A stretch of DNA of 64,000 nt from Colocasia esculenta (Eukaryota; Streptophyta; Magnoliopsida; Alismatales; Araceae): positions 68,313,207 through 68,377,206 of the forward strand of contig CM024766.1 in the NCBI GenBank assembly GCA_014218235.1, written 5' to 3'. Shown here one piece after another: positions 44,645 to 54,745 of the stretch; positions within the stretch are counted from its first letter, which is position 1, and every line of letters begins with the position of its first letter. The position numbers and the translations under genes are program-made. The notes under the pieces are model-generated. The model saw nothing but the letters and a program-made list of their open reading frames with translations, searched no databases and was not told the origin of the DNA.

Positions 44645-44945
44645 TTTTTGGGTTTTGCAATATTTGATTTTTTGGGTTTTTAAAATATTTGATTTTTTTT
44701 TATTTTTGGATTTTGAAATATTTGATTTTTTTTGATTTTGAAATATTTGATTTTTTTTGGATTTTGAAATATTTGATTTTTTTGGATTTTGAAATATTTG
44801 ATTTTTTTGGATTTTGAAATATTTGATTTTTTGGATTTTTGAAATATTTGATTATTTGGATTTTTGAAATATTTGATTTTTTTGGATTTTGAAATATTTG
44901 ATTTTTTTGGATTTTGAAATATATGATTTTTTTTTGGATTTCGAA
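44645..44945. repeat. 25-bp T-rich tandem repeat
   Basis: About 11-12 copies of GATTTTTTTGGATTTTGAAATATTT-like units, written here in two parts: GATTTTTTTGG plus ATTTTGAAATATTT. Position matches the T-rich spacer of TatA (26085-26340). It produces an apparent minus-strand frame of repeated Lys/Ile/Phe that is not a gene. Confidence 0.9.
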
Positions 44946-45744
44946 AAGCCGCCTAAAGCCGACGTTAGCCCTTCCTAAAAATAAGACGTGCGAGACGGAA
45001 GGTACTCGCCCTTTTGGGCCACAACACACCTGACCAGTTTGAACCGCCGGTTTGAAGTCTTGATCACCTCCCCCTCTCGCCAAAGACCTTACCAAGGTAG
45101 GACGTGCGTTTGTGGTGACATGCTACGGGTGACTGCCCCTAGATGACAGTGCGGCTAGCTTGGCCATACCTAAGGGATGGTCTGATCTCATAGGAGGAAA
45201 TGGAAGACTATTTGAGGGAAGTCTAATGCAGGTTTAAGGATGTTGGGTCGGCTTCTTCTTGCAGCATACCCTTCAAAAATTAGGCCTGTTGCGTAGGGAC
45301 TTTGTGGTCTTTGCTATGCATTTGCATTGACTGGGGCATGCGTACGACCGGGCTCATGAGTGTCCCGCGGGGACTTTGCCACTCTTTGCCATGCCCCTAT
45401 TCCGTCATGTATCTTTGATTCTTTCTTCTGCTTTTTTGTTCTTTTGCCCTTTTATTTGACCGTCCCTGTTTGAGGCCTCCTCTCGTCAGGGTATGCTTAA
45501 GGTTGACTACCTTACCCTTGCGACTCTCGCCCCTACACCTCGACCGATTTGGAAGAGAACGATCATCACATCGCTAAAGCAGGGCCCACCTAGCCACGGT
45601 ATCTACTAAGTGCAATCGCCCGGGCTTGCCGTGTGTGTGTGTTGATCCTAACTTAGGTCAACCTTCGACGATTGGGGAGGAGATTTCAGACTCTTAACAC
45701 GGGGTCATCCCTCGTCTAAGTATTGTGGCCTTACACCTATAGTC
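44946..45744. other. Spacer between tandem repeat and TatB integrase
   Basis: No gene recognised. GGGACTTTG and TTTGCCATGC/TTTGCTATGC motifs recur between 45290 and 45400. Confidence 0.6.
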
Positions 45745-46920
45745 CTAGGGATAGAATCTTTTAAGGTACAACCCATTCCATGAATGTGACAACTCTATGC
45801 CCTCAGGATTAGTTAGGCGGTAGGCATTCCCTAGATACACTTCTCTCACGACGTACGGACCTTCCCAGTTTGGCTGCAACTTAGACCTCGGACCTCCAGG
45901 TTTGATAAAAATGTGTTTCAAGACCATATCACCCTCTTGGAATTTCCATTCGATTACCTTCTTTTCAAAGGACCTTGAGATTCGCCTTTGGTATGAGAGT
46001 ACATGATCGGCCACCATTAGTCTCCTTTCGTCTAAGAGTTCCAATTGGACTAGTAAAGCCTCTCGACGTTTGTTAAGATTGAGTTCCTTATCAAGTTGGA
46101 CTCTTAGCGAAGGGATCAAGATCTCGTATGGAACTACCGCCTCCATCCCGTAAGTGAGAGCGTATGGGGTTTGCCCCGTGGGAGTACGGACAGAGGTACG
46201 ATAGGCCCAGAGAGACTCTATTAACTTTTCCGGCCAATCGACAAATTTGTGCGATTCACAGGTTTTCTTTAAGAATTTAAGAAGGGTTTTATTTGTTGCT
46301 TCAGCTTGGCCATTGCCTTGTGGGTAATATGGAGATGAATGATGCAGAATGATGTTGTATTTCTTACAGAGGTCCTGAAGTTCTTGTGAGATGAATTGTG
46401 GTCCGTTGTCCGTGACGATGCTGCTTGGTACTCCGAACCGTGAAATGATATTCTTCATGAAGAAGCGGCACACTGTGGATGCTTTGATTTCTGCGAACGC
46501 CTCTGCTTCTGCCCACTTGGTGTAATACTCAGTTGCTGTTAGGATAAAGGATTTTTGTCTGGTTTGAGCATTGGGATCACCAAGGGGGACAACATTATCA
46601 AAAGCCCACATGGAGAATGGCCAAGGTGTGGAGAGTGGATGAAGTGAGGATGAAGGAGCATGGATTTTATCAGCATGGAGTTGGCATTTGACGCACCTAC
46701 GGACGTAGATGGCACAATCTTCTTCTAGGGTTAGCCAGTAGTAGCCCTGCCTAATGATCTTCTTTGCAAGCATTTGACTGTTGACATGCCCTCCGCATTC
46801 ACTAGCATGGGCTCCTTCTACCACTTTCCACGCTTCGTCATCAGTAAGACATCTCAGAAGAAGTCCATTAAGAGCCCGCCTGTACAGAATTTCTCCACCA
46901 ACTGTGTACCTTAAGGCGGC
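45745..46920 (-). CDS. TatB integrase
   Basis: Minus-strand frame ending KRFYP at 45745. HHCC zinc finger (HASECGGHVNSQ...CAIYVRRCVKCQLHAD), core with first Asp in MWAFDNVVPL (VVGPL in TatA), second Asp in IVTDNGPQF, Glu in GNGQAEATNKTL, then WAYRTSVRTPTGQTPYALTYG and a C-terminal NWEGPYVVREVY...YRLTNPEG module. The catalytic triad is complete. The upstream linker is separated by a TGA at about 46919 where TatA has Arg, consistent with CGA to TGA decay. The first Met in the frame is at 46824. Confidence 0.88.
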   Translation of the reverse strand, partial: AALRYTVGGEILYRRALNGLLLRCLTDDEAWKVVEGAHASECGGHVNSQMLAKKIIRQGYYWLTLEEDCAIYVRRCVKCQLHADKIHAPSSSLHPLSTPWPFSMWAFDNVVPLGDPNAQTRQKSFILTATEYYTKWAEAEAFAEIKASTVCRFFMKNIISRFGVPSSIVTDNGPQFISQELQDLCKKYNIILHHSSPYYPQGNGQAEATNKTLLKFLKKTCESHKFVDWPEKLIESLWAYRTSVRTPTGQTPYALTYGMEAVVPYEILIPSLRVQLDKELNLNKRREALLVQLELLDERRLMVADHVLSYQRRISRSFEKKVIEWKFQEGDMVLKHIFIKPGGPRSKLQPNWEGPYVVREVYLGNAYRLTNPEGIELSHSWNGLYLKRFYP

Positions 46921-49744
46921 TCATCTGATGGCCTTGCGATCCTCCGCATTTGCCCCTTCGGGATATGTCCCATCCTTACAATATTGCTCAATCTCAAAAT
47001 ACCATGGCAGTTCCTCTTCATCCAAGATTTCCTCGAGCTCGGTTAGCATGACTTGTTGCACTTCTCTTTTCCTAGCCCTCTCTTCTAAGACTGTCCTAAC
47101 ATTTTCGAACCAAGGATCTTGAATAGATGGGACATCGAGCCGTTGGACGACAATTGTCTCGGTCCGACGACTTAGAGGGAAGGATAGAGATGAAGCTAGC
47201 GATGCCAGAGCGTCGGCCAGGATATTCTGTGAGCGAGGAGTATGGATATAGATAAGCTTGCGGAACTGCCTTGCCAACAGCTTGACCAAATCTTGATATG
47301 GTTTAAGCTTTGGGTCACGAGTGCGGTAAGTTGAGAGCAATTGCCGCAGAACAAGCTGAGAGTCCCCTATGATTCTAAGGTGGGATGCACCTAAGATATA
47401 AGCACGCTTGAGACCAGCGAGGAGAGCTTCGTACTTAGACATGTTGTTAGTGGCGGAAAAAGGTGAGTTGATAGGCGATGGGGATGGTAATACCTTTCGG
47501 GGTGAGCAGCACGGCTCCAATGCCCTATCCCTGGGAGTTGAGTGCACCATCAAAATGGAGGGACCAGAAGGGATCTTTGATGATGACCGAGAGCTCTTCA
47601 TCGGGGAATTCCTCTCGGACGGAATCGCTGTGAGGGAGTGGCAAATGGGAAAGGTGCTCGGCAATAGCATATCCTTTGATGGCCTTTTGGACCACAAAAG
47701 AAATGTCGAACTGTGAGAGGAAGCTCTGCCAGCGTGCGAGCTAATCAGAGAGGACAGGTTTTTCTAGAAGGTACCTGAGTGGATCCATTCTTGAGATCAG
47801 CTTGACCTTGTGGGCAAGAAAGTAATGCTTGAGCTTTTGGACTACCCACACGAGCGTGGCACATGTCTTATCCGTGGTGGTATACTTGGATTCAACAGTG
47901 TTGAAAAGCCTAGAAAGATAGTATGCTGCCCTTTCTTTTCCGGATTCATCATGTTGTGCAAGGACAACACTTAGGGAGTCCTCAATGACTGAGAGATATA
48001 GGATGAGTGGTTTCCCAGGCACAAGAGGTTGCAAAACTGGGGGATTCATGAGATACTTCTTCAAGTCATCAAAGACTTCTTTGCACTTGTCATTCCATTC
48101 AAACTTCGCCTCTCCCTTTAAAAGATCATAGAACGGGCGGCATCTTTGTGAATGCTGTGAGATGAATCTTCTAATGAACTACAGACGCCCAATCAACCCT
48201 CTTAACTGTGAGATATTCTTTGGAGGGGGCATTTCCGCAATAGCCCTAGCCTTGTTTGGGTCAATCTCAATACCCCGCTTGCTAACTATGAAGCCTAGCA
48301 ACTTCCCTGACGATATCCCGAACACACATTTCTTTGGATTCATTCTCAGTTTGTACTCCCTTGATCTTTGCAACACCTTGGCGAGGATTTCGGGGTGTTC
48401 TCTCCTGGTTCTTGACTTCACCAAGATGTCATCCACATATACTTCTACGTAGACATGCATCATATCATGGAAGATGGCCATCATCGCCCCTTGATAGGTA
48501 GCCCCAGCATTCTTAAGCCCAAACGGCATGACTACATAGCAATATGCTCCCCAGGGCATGGTGAAGGATGTTTTCTCTTGATCTTCTGGAGCTAGATGGA
48601 TTTGATTGTAGCCTGAGTATCCATCCATGAATGAGAGGGTCTCATACCCAGCAGTGTTATCAATTAGTACATCAATGTGAGGAAGCGGGAAGTCATCCTT
48701 TGGACATGCCTTATTTAGGTCCCGAAAGTTGATACAAATTCTGAATTTTCCATCCTTTTTCATGACTAGGACTATGTTTGCCACCCAATTCGGATAAAGT
48801 ACTACCCTGATGAATCTAGCCTTATGGAGTTTGTCTACTTTGTCCTTCATTTTTAGGGCCATAAGCGGGTGGAATCTTTTGAGTTTTTGCCTTATGGCCT
48901 TTGCCCCTTCTTTTAATACAAGCCGATGCTCCACTAATGAAGGGTCTAGACCAGGCATGTCCTCATATGACCAGGCGAATGTGTCTCTGTATTCCCTCAA
49001 AATTTGCACCAGTTCCTCTTCTTCATTAGGAGGGAGATTCGCTGAAATTATCACAATCCTGGGATCTTCTTCTGTTCCAAGGTTGACTTCCTTAGTAGGT
49101 TCATCCACCGCCATTGTAGGTTCATCGAATCTTCTTACACCACTTGCGTACTTCTCGGTAGCATCATCTACTTCGCTATCCTCTTCATCAATCAGGTCCT
49201 CATCATTCATGATCTCATAGATGCCAAATCCGTCGTCTACGAATACCCCATCCTGCACAATCTCTTCTTCTAATACCAGCGCTTCTTTTGTGAATTCCTC
49301 TACCAGCAGTAATGCTTGACATTGCCGAGCTAACTCTTGAAGGTATCTTTGGGGAATAGCCTTGCCCCGTTGCTTCCTAGGGCGACGTTTGGACCTGGTA
49401 GGCGCTGGGTTGACCTGATTCTCTACTCTAGACTCACCTATACTAAGACTAGACTCTTCTAACCTAGGCTCTTCTTGACTAGACAACTCTACAGGACTGG
49501 TGGAGGACATGGCGTCCTCGAAAAGGATGGCTCCTAATGAAGGAGCGGGAGGGGAATCCCTAGTCGGGGGGTGCCCCTGATCAGGAGGGTGAAGGAGGTA
49601 TGACGGCTCCTCGACCTCAATGTGCATTTGAAGATTGGCATTTTTTTTTTTGGAGATCGGTGGAGAGCATGCAGCATGAGAGAGTGACCTTGTGGTCGCT
49701 TGAATCGGATTGCAAAGCAGAGAGGAATGCAGGTGGGAGATCAA
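46921..49744 (-). pseudogene. TatB reverse transcriptase and two RNase H domains
   Basis: Minus strand. 49744-48179: linker (RRFDEPTMAVDEPTKEVN, EDMPGLDPSLVEHRLVLK) and RT with FRICINFRDLNKACPKDDFP, SFMDGYSGYNQIHL, catalytic VEVYVDDILVKS and CVFGISSGKLLGFIVSKRG. A TAG after RGLIGRL (Gln in TatA) ends the frame, then the first RNase H continues (LYLSVIEDSLSVVLAQHDE, AAYYLSRLFN, LARW) with a second stop near 47742. The second, extra RNase H (LHFDGALNSQ..., NNMSKYEALLAGLKRAY, LRIIGDSQLVLRQ) has a frameshift near 47455; NMSKYEAL stands where TatA has NVAEYEAL, so the first acidic residue of that block differs. A-rich tract at 49641-49651. Confidence 0.85.
49641..49651 (-). other. A-rich tract at the protease-RT junction of TatB
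   Basis: Eleven A on the minus strand followed by TGCCAATCTTCAAA; counterpart of TatA 30960-30971. Lies within the open RT frame (KKKNANLQ). Confidence 0.75.
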
Positions 49745-49775
49745 GAGTGAAGAGGTTATGTGCAGCCATCAGGAG

Positions 49776-51180
49776 TTAGGGAGTCAGCTGGATGAGTAGG
49801 GGAGGAGATGAAGGGACAAGGCTGGGAAGGAGGGAGTTCAAGAGGGATGGATGGATGGCTAGGCACGTGCCCCTCCATAATTCGTCTACTGTCCTTCCCT
49901 CTTCGTAGGGGATGTCCGGCTCTCCCACATCTATGGTCTCATTCATCAGCTGCCTCTTGGATGTAATGGATGCGGGTGGATCTAGCAGTTCGGCTGCAGC
50001 TGGCGGCCATGTTCTCTCTTCCTCCCAGAATAGACGGCTGAAGGCTATAGTGATGTCTTCTATGTCAAACCAGCGGTACCATTCAGCCTCTGGGTCTCCT
50101 GTCTTCCTCCTCTTTCCCAGACGGAGTGCTTCCAGTGCCCTGTAGGTGAGCATAGGGGCCATATGCCGAGAGAAATTCCTGCCATGTACCTTGTGGTGTG
50201 ACAGTTCGGCCTCGACTACCACAATGTTGTATCCTAGTTGGGTTGGACCTCTGACGAAGTGACACCAGAGCATCCATGTGAGTGGTTCAAGGTCAGCCTT
50301 GGGAGTGGACGTGCTGGATGACCATGGCTTGGACTTCTCTCTATAACCCAATCCCCATTGGCTTTTCATTACAATGTCTGGGATGGGCTTGACGATGCCT
50401 TGCAGTTCTGCCCCTAGACCCTTGCCTTCTTCATAGCCTAGCGTCCTCATAATCTGCCACCCTTTGGTGTTAAGTGGCTCCTTCCTTTTAACCTCGTTGA
50501 CTTGTGCAGGACTAGGCTCTTGCTTGGAGTAGAATGAGTAGCCCCAAGGGTAGTTGATGTCCAGCACTGAGACGACAGGCTTATTGGCGGGCCACACAGC
50601 TGGGAGGAGGGTATCATTGATGGCATCGACTGTGTGAGCAGTGGCTATGCTTTTAACTTTGATGACCCGTCCTTGGAAAGGGAACTTGAGACACTGATGT
50701 GCCGTGGACGGTACAACTCTCAGTGCTTCTAACCACGGTCGTCCCAGAATGGCTTTGAACATGGGGTCAATGTCAAGTACATAAAAGTCGACAGTGATAG
50801 CTAGCGGCCCCAGTTCAGCTTGTACAGTCACCATGCCATGGCAGGATCTTCTGGAGTTGTCATAGGCGGCTATGGTGGTTGGCGTCGGTCTTAACATCCC
50901 TTCCGACACATCACATGCTCTCAGAGTGCTCAGTGGGCAGACATTTATGGATGCCTCTGTGTCAACCAGTGCTGCCCCTACTGCTACATGGTTGATAACT
51001 AGGGTCACACAGAGTGGGAGCCTCCTGGCTTCTGGGGGTGCTAGCTCATTCTCGGCAAATGTAATTGCCGGTCGACGAGTCACCATGGCCAATGCGCTGG
51101 GCCGTTTGTTGGCAAGCATGTCTTCATTCACTACTACCCTCTGCAGGAAGTTTCTCAACGCCTCTTGATGCTCTTTGGGT
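49776..51180 (-). pseudogene. TatB aspartic protease with G-patch
   Basis: Minus-strand frame that continues the gag frame after a single stop at about 51181 (TGA where TatA has Arg in LELIRR). Protease core: GAALVDTEASINVCP, in which the catalytic D-T-G is D-T-E, so activity is likely lost; then AILGRPWLEALR. The G-patch reads IMRTLGYEEGKGLGAELQG. A C-terminal extension of about 150 residues (KSQWGLGYREK, TWMLWCHFVRGP, AEWYRWFDIEDI) follows. The frame stops at 49776, about 120 bases before the A-rich tract. It would process the polyprotein in virus-like particles. Confidence 0.82.
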
Positions 51181-53589
51181 CACTTTATCAGCTCCAGAAT
51201 GGAGATCTTGGCTGGTACATGATCAAGATGCTTGAGGATATCATACTGTGTACCAGGAAATGGCTCAATCACCCCCTCATCTTGTAGTTGTTGTTGGGTC
51301 TGTTGCTGAGGTGGTTGCAGGACCTGTTGGGGATTGTTCTGGTTAGTGGCGGTGGTGGAGATGGGTGGATATGGGCGGCGGAAAACACGTCCGCTTCGCA
51401 GGGTGGTCGGTTGGGTAGCAGGTTGTCTGGCGGAGGATAACGTGGCGGCAGAAGGTTGGTCCAGCCCAGGTGGTGGTAGGATGACTGGTGTGGGAGTGGA
51501 TAGCACGAGTGGTGGTGGTATGGCAACAGGTGGAGAAAGAGGTATGATAGGTGGTAAGATGACGGATGGTCTAGCGACTGGCGTGGGTGTTGAACCGACG
51601 GGCAGTATGACGGCGTTGGCCAAGGAAACTAGAGGAGGGATTGATTGGGGTGCCGTGTTGGCTTGTTGTATTGTTTGGGATTGTAGAGGGTACTGGTGGT
51701 TAATGGCTATCATCTGCTGGACATTGAGTTCATCATCATACGTCCAGTTTGCTTGAGGAGGGGGGTGGTGGACGATAGGGTTCACCTGGGCCGGTGGCTG
51801 TGGCAGATTGGGCGCTGGTGGGTGGTTCGGCAAGGGGTTATGGACAATGCCTAGGTCCTGCAACGGCTGTTGTTGCTGTTGTTGTTGTTATTGTTAAGGG
51901 GGTGGTTGGCGCTGCTGCCTCTGCCTCTCTTTGATATCTGCTATCACGTATCGGAGGGCTGTCCAGTCCAGTCTGTTCTGCTCATGCAAGTCATACACCA
52001 GATCTTTGAAAGTGAAGCACTGCTCAATGGTGTGACCCGGCTGCCGATGGAACACGCAGTACCTTGTTTGGTCCACACTTGGGTTTAATGGCTTTTCCAG
52101 AGGGAGCCTGATAGCATCTGTAGAGACCAGGGCCAAGAAGATATCCGGGAGAGTCTCAGGGAGAGGTGGGTATTGAGTTCTCCTTGGACCTAGTGGACGC
52201 CTGGGTTGGGAACCATCGGGAGGCGGCACCTGATTGTATCGAGGCTGCTGGCCTTGTGGAGGATTGGTGGTGTTCTGACCCTAGGCAGTATAGGGTTGGA
52301 GGTTTTGGCTTTGGCCGGCAGGGTTGAATGCACTCACTTGCTCATTTACTTAGACACCCTCGGTGACTGGCCCCTGAGGTTTTCTCTGGAAGCGGGACTT
52401 CTGGGGTTCGAACATGGAATGAATGGGGGAGTCCTTGAGCTAAGTCTGGATGAAGCAGGCACGGCTGTAGAGCTGATGCATGGTGGTGATATCATTCATT
52501 TCTAGGATGTTTCTATAGGTAGGGGTTGCATTAGCAATGACGATTTTGACCTTCTCTCCCTCCGGAAGATACCCTGGGACTCGTGTGGCCATCTGTCTCC
52601 ACCTGTCGGCATATGCGGCGAAGTCTTCATCTGACTTCATCTTTTCTGCCATGAGATCCGTAAGAGAATAGTCCGGGCCCAACCCTGTCTTGGAATTGTT
52701 CAAGGAATTTAGCTCTCACTATGGCAAAGTCTTCTGCATCCTCAGGTAGCAAGGAATAAAACCAATCCAGTGCAGGTCCATCCAATGACCGGCGGAATAG
52801 ATATGCCATCAAACAGTGGTCGTGCTGATAGGGTGCAGACTCATAGATAAAATCCTTGATGTGAATATAGGGGTTGCCAGAGCCATTGTACTTGCGGTAA
52901 TTTGGAAGCTCGGATGGAGAGGGGACCCATAGGCCACTGAAATTAGGCATGTGGACATCATGGTGTTGCCTAGGGTCGACTTGCTTTCGAAGCTCTTGGA
53001 GTTCCTTCTTGATGGATGCCCACTCAGACATCATGTGGGGAGCGGCGGAAGGCTGAGCATACATGGAGGAAGCACGAGATGCTGGCCTGGCGTGCGGCTC
53101 TAGCTGCGGTGGATGACAAGGGAGGTAAGGGGGAGACCGGGGCCTCGACTCACGCGGATGGTAATGCTCGGACTTGAAAGGAGTGAATTAAATGGCCCGC
53201 GGCCGAATAGGAGTATTGTCGGCTGGTCCCGTGATGATACGGGGGCTGGAGGTAGATGCCACAGGGTGAGAGGCGCCCGCTCTAGGTGAGGGCGACGAGG
53301 CGGCCTTTCCTTTGAGAGCCGTCATGAGGTCCTGGATCTGAGATTGATCAAGCTGAGGGATTAATCGCATGAGTTGAGCGGCTTGATCATCTAGCTGAGG
53401 GGAGTGGATAGTTTGAGACGGGCCACCATCGTCGTGACGATGACTCTCATTGGCGTGGACTGTGGTGACCCAAGGCTGGGTCGACTCCTCCAGGAGGTCG
53501 TGAGGGAGAGATTCTTCATGATCCTGGGAAGTGTAAAAGGCAGCATCTTGATTCTCTTTGCCATAAATCGGGTTCAGATAGGACTCCAT
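51181..53589 (-). pseudogene. TatB gag
   Basis: Minus strand, ATG at 53589 (MESYLNPIYGKENQ). Structural protein of the particle. N-terminal region AAQLMRLIPQLDQSQIQDLM; TAA at about 53189; capsid-like core WVPSPSELPNYRKYNG, YIHIKDFIYESAPYQ, AYLFRRSLDGPALDWFYSLL; a 1-base frameshift near 52690; SLTDLMAEKMKSDEDFAAYA; CHHC-type knuckle CVFHRQPGHTIEQC (52050-52010); then a Pro/Gln-rich tail with a CAA microsatellite (about 51865-51895) that also contains a TAA. The frame would run on into the protease. The same capsid segment is found as fragments at 3489-3848 and 8440-8945. Confidence 0.85.
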
Positions 53590-54721
53590 TCTTGGAAAGT
53601 GGGAATGCCAAAATGAGGAAAGCCTGTCCAGACCTAAGAGACACCCTAACCTAAATAAACACCTGATTTCTTAAACAAACAGTCCTATGCAAACAAAAGA
53701 AAGAGAAAATGTGTCACCCAAAGCAAGCAGTTGGCAATGATGATGGTTTCTTTTATTTGATTCAAGTTTGCCTTTTAATGGATTGATCTTTTTAGCAAGT
53801 TCTCTTAAAAGGAAGGTTACCTAAAGGGAGAAGGCTTCCAACTTCGGGTTTGACTAGGATTTCTCACGGACTCACCAATGAATGGATCCTAAATCTAGGT
53901 GGCAACAGGTACAACTAGCCTGGCGGCCGTGTGGGAATCCACGGTTAGCGGGGACTTACGGAGGCCCTCAAGTGAGTGCTCTAGTCAGACACAAGGAATA
54001 TGTGGCCGAGAGAGCAGGCATCGCTGAGGAGAACAACCTAAACTAGAATATGGAAATATGTATGCATGCCCTATGTGCACCGGAGTGCACGCAAAATCTA
54101 ACCTAATAACTAACAAAACAAATATCAGGCCAACCTGCTCCTAGAAGCAAAACGCGACAACGTTATTGTCGCGACCAAGATCGCGACAGGAAAGAGGTCG
54201 CTTTCCTCTTCACAGTGGACAGAGACCAGATTGGACCTGATTATGCACGGAATTTCAACACAATCCTATAGCACGGAGGACTGACTCACTCTCAAAGCGT
54301 GGAACAGGCATCAAACAACTCAAAATATGGATGAAGTACGTGAAATAAGCCCAAAAGAATAGGAATAGATGGAATCAGAGGCACTGACCTGATTGCGACA
54401 AAGACACTGTTGCCGTCCTGAGAGCGACACCTAGGACGTCGCGTTCCGACCAAGCACACAAGATTCAAAATAGCATTAAAAATTGGCAGATGGACAACAC
54501 ATACCTGGTGGCGACGCTCTTCCCATCGCGTTCCTTATCACGATGCCTTTCTTGTCACTACTCTTATCGCGACGCGCTCAACGTCGCCTCCTCACCCAGA
54601 GCGACACAACTCAAGGCAACAGTAAAGATAAACGAAAAAACACAAAACTTATGGAAGAACCACACACATGGATGACTGAAGGCGGCAGGGAAAGACAGCA
54701 ACAAGCATGATGGGCACTAGA
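53590..54721 (-). other. TatB 5' leader
   Basis: Untranslated region between primer site and gag. It contains GCGAC/GTCGC units: GCGACAA-cgtta-TTGTCGC (54154-54172), GCGACACCTAGGACGTCGC (about 54424-54442), and others at 54508-54606. No gene seen. Confidence 0.75.
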
Positions 54722-54740
54722 GGTCCCACCGTGATCGCCA
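54722..54740 (-). promoter_or_regulatory. TatB primer-binding site
   Basis: Minus strand TGGCGATCACGGTGGGACC five bases after the 5' LTR end GATTACA. It begins TGG as expected for pairing with a tRNA CCA end; the tRNA was not identified. Confidence 0.75.
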
Positions 54741-54745
54741 GAAGG

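Noticed and set aside
44700..45095. Minus-strand 131-codon frame of repeated Lys/Ile/Phe
   Set aside because: It is the translation of the 25-bp T-rich tandem repeat; three 25-mers make a 75-base period that stays open by chance.
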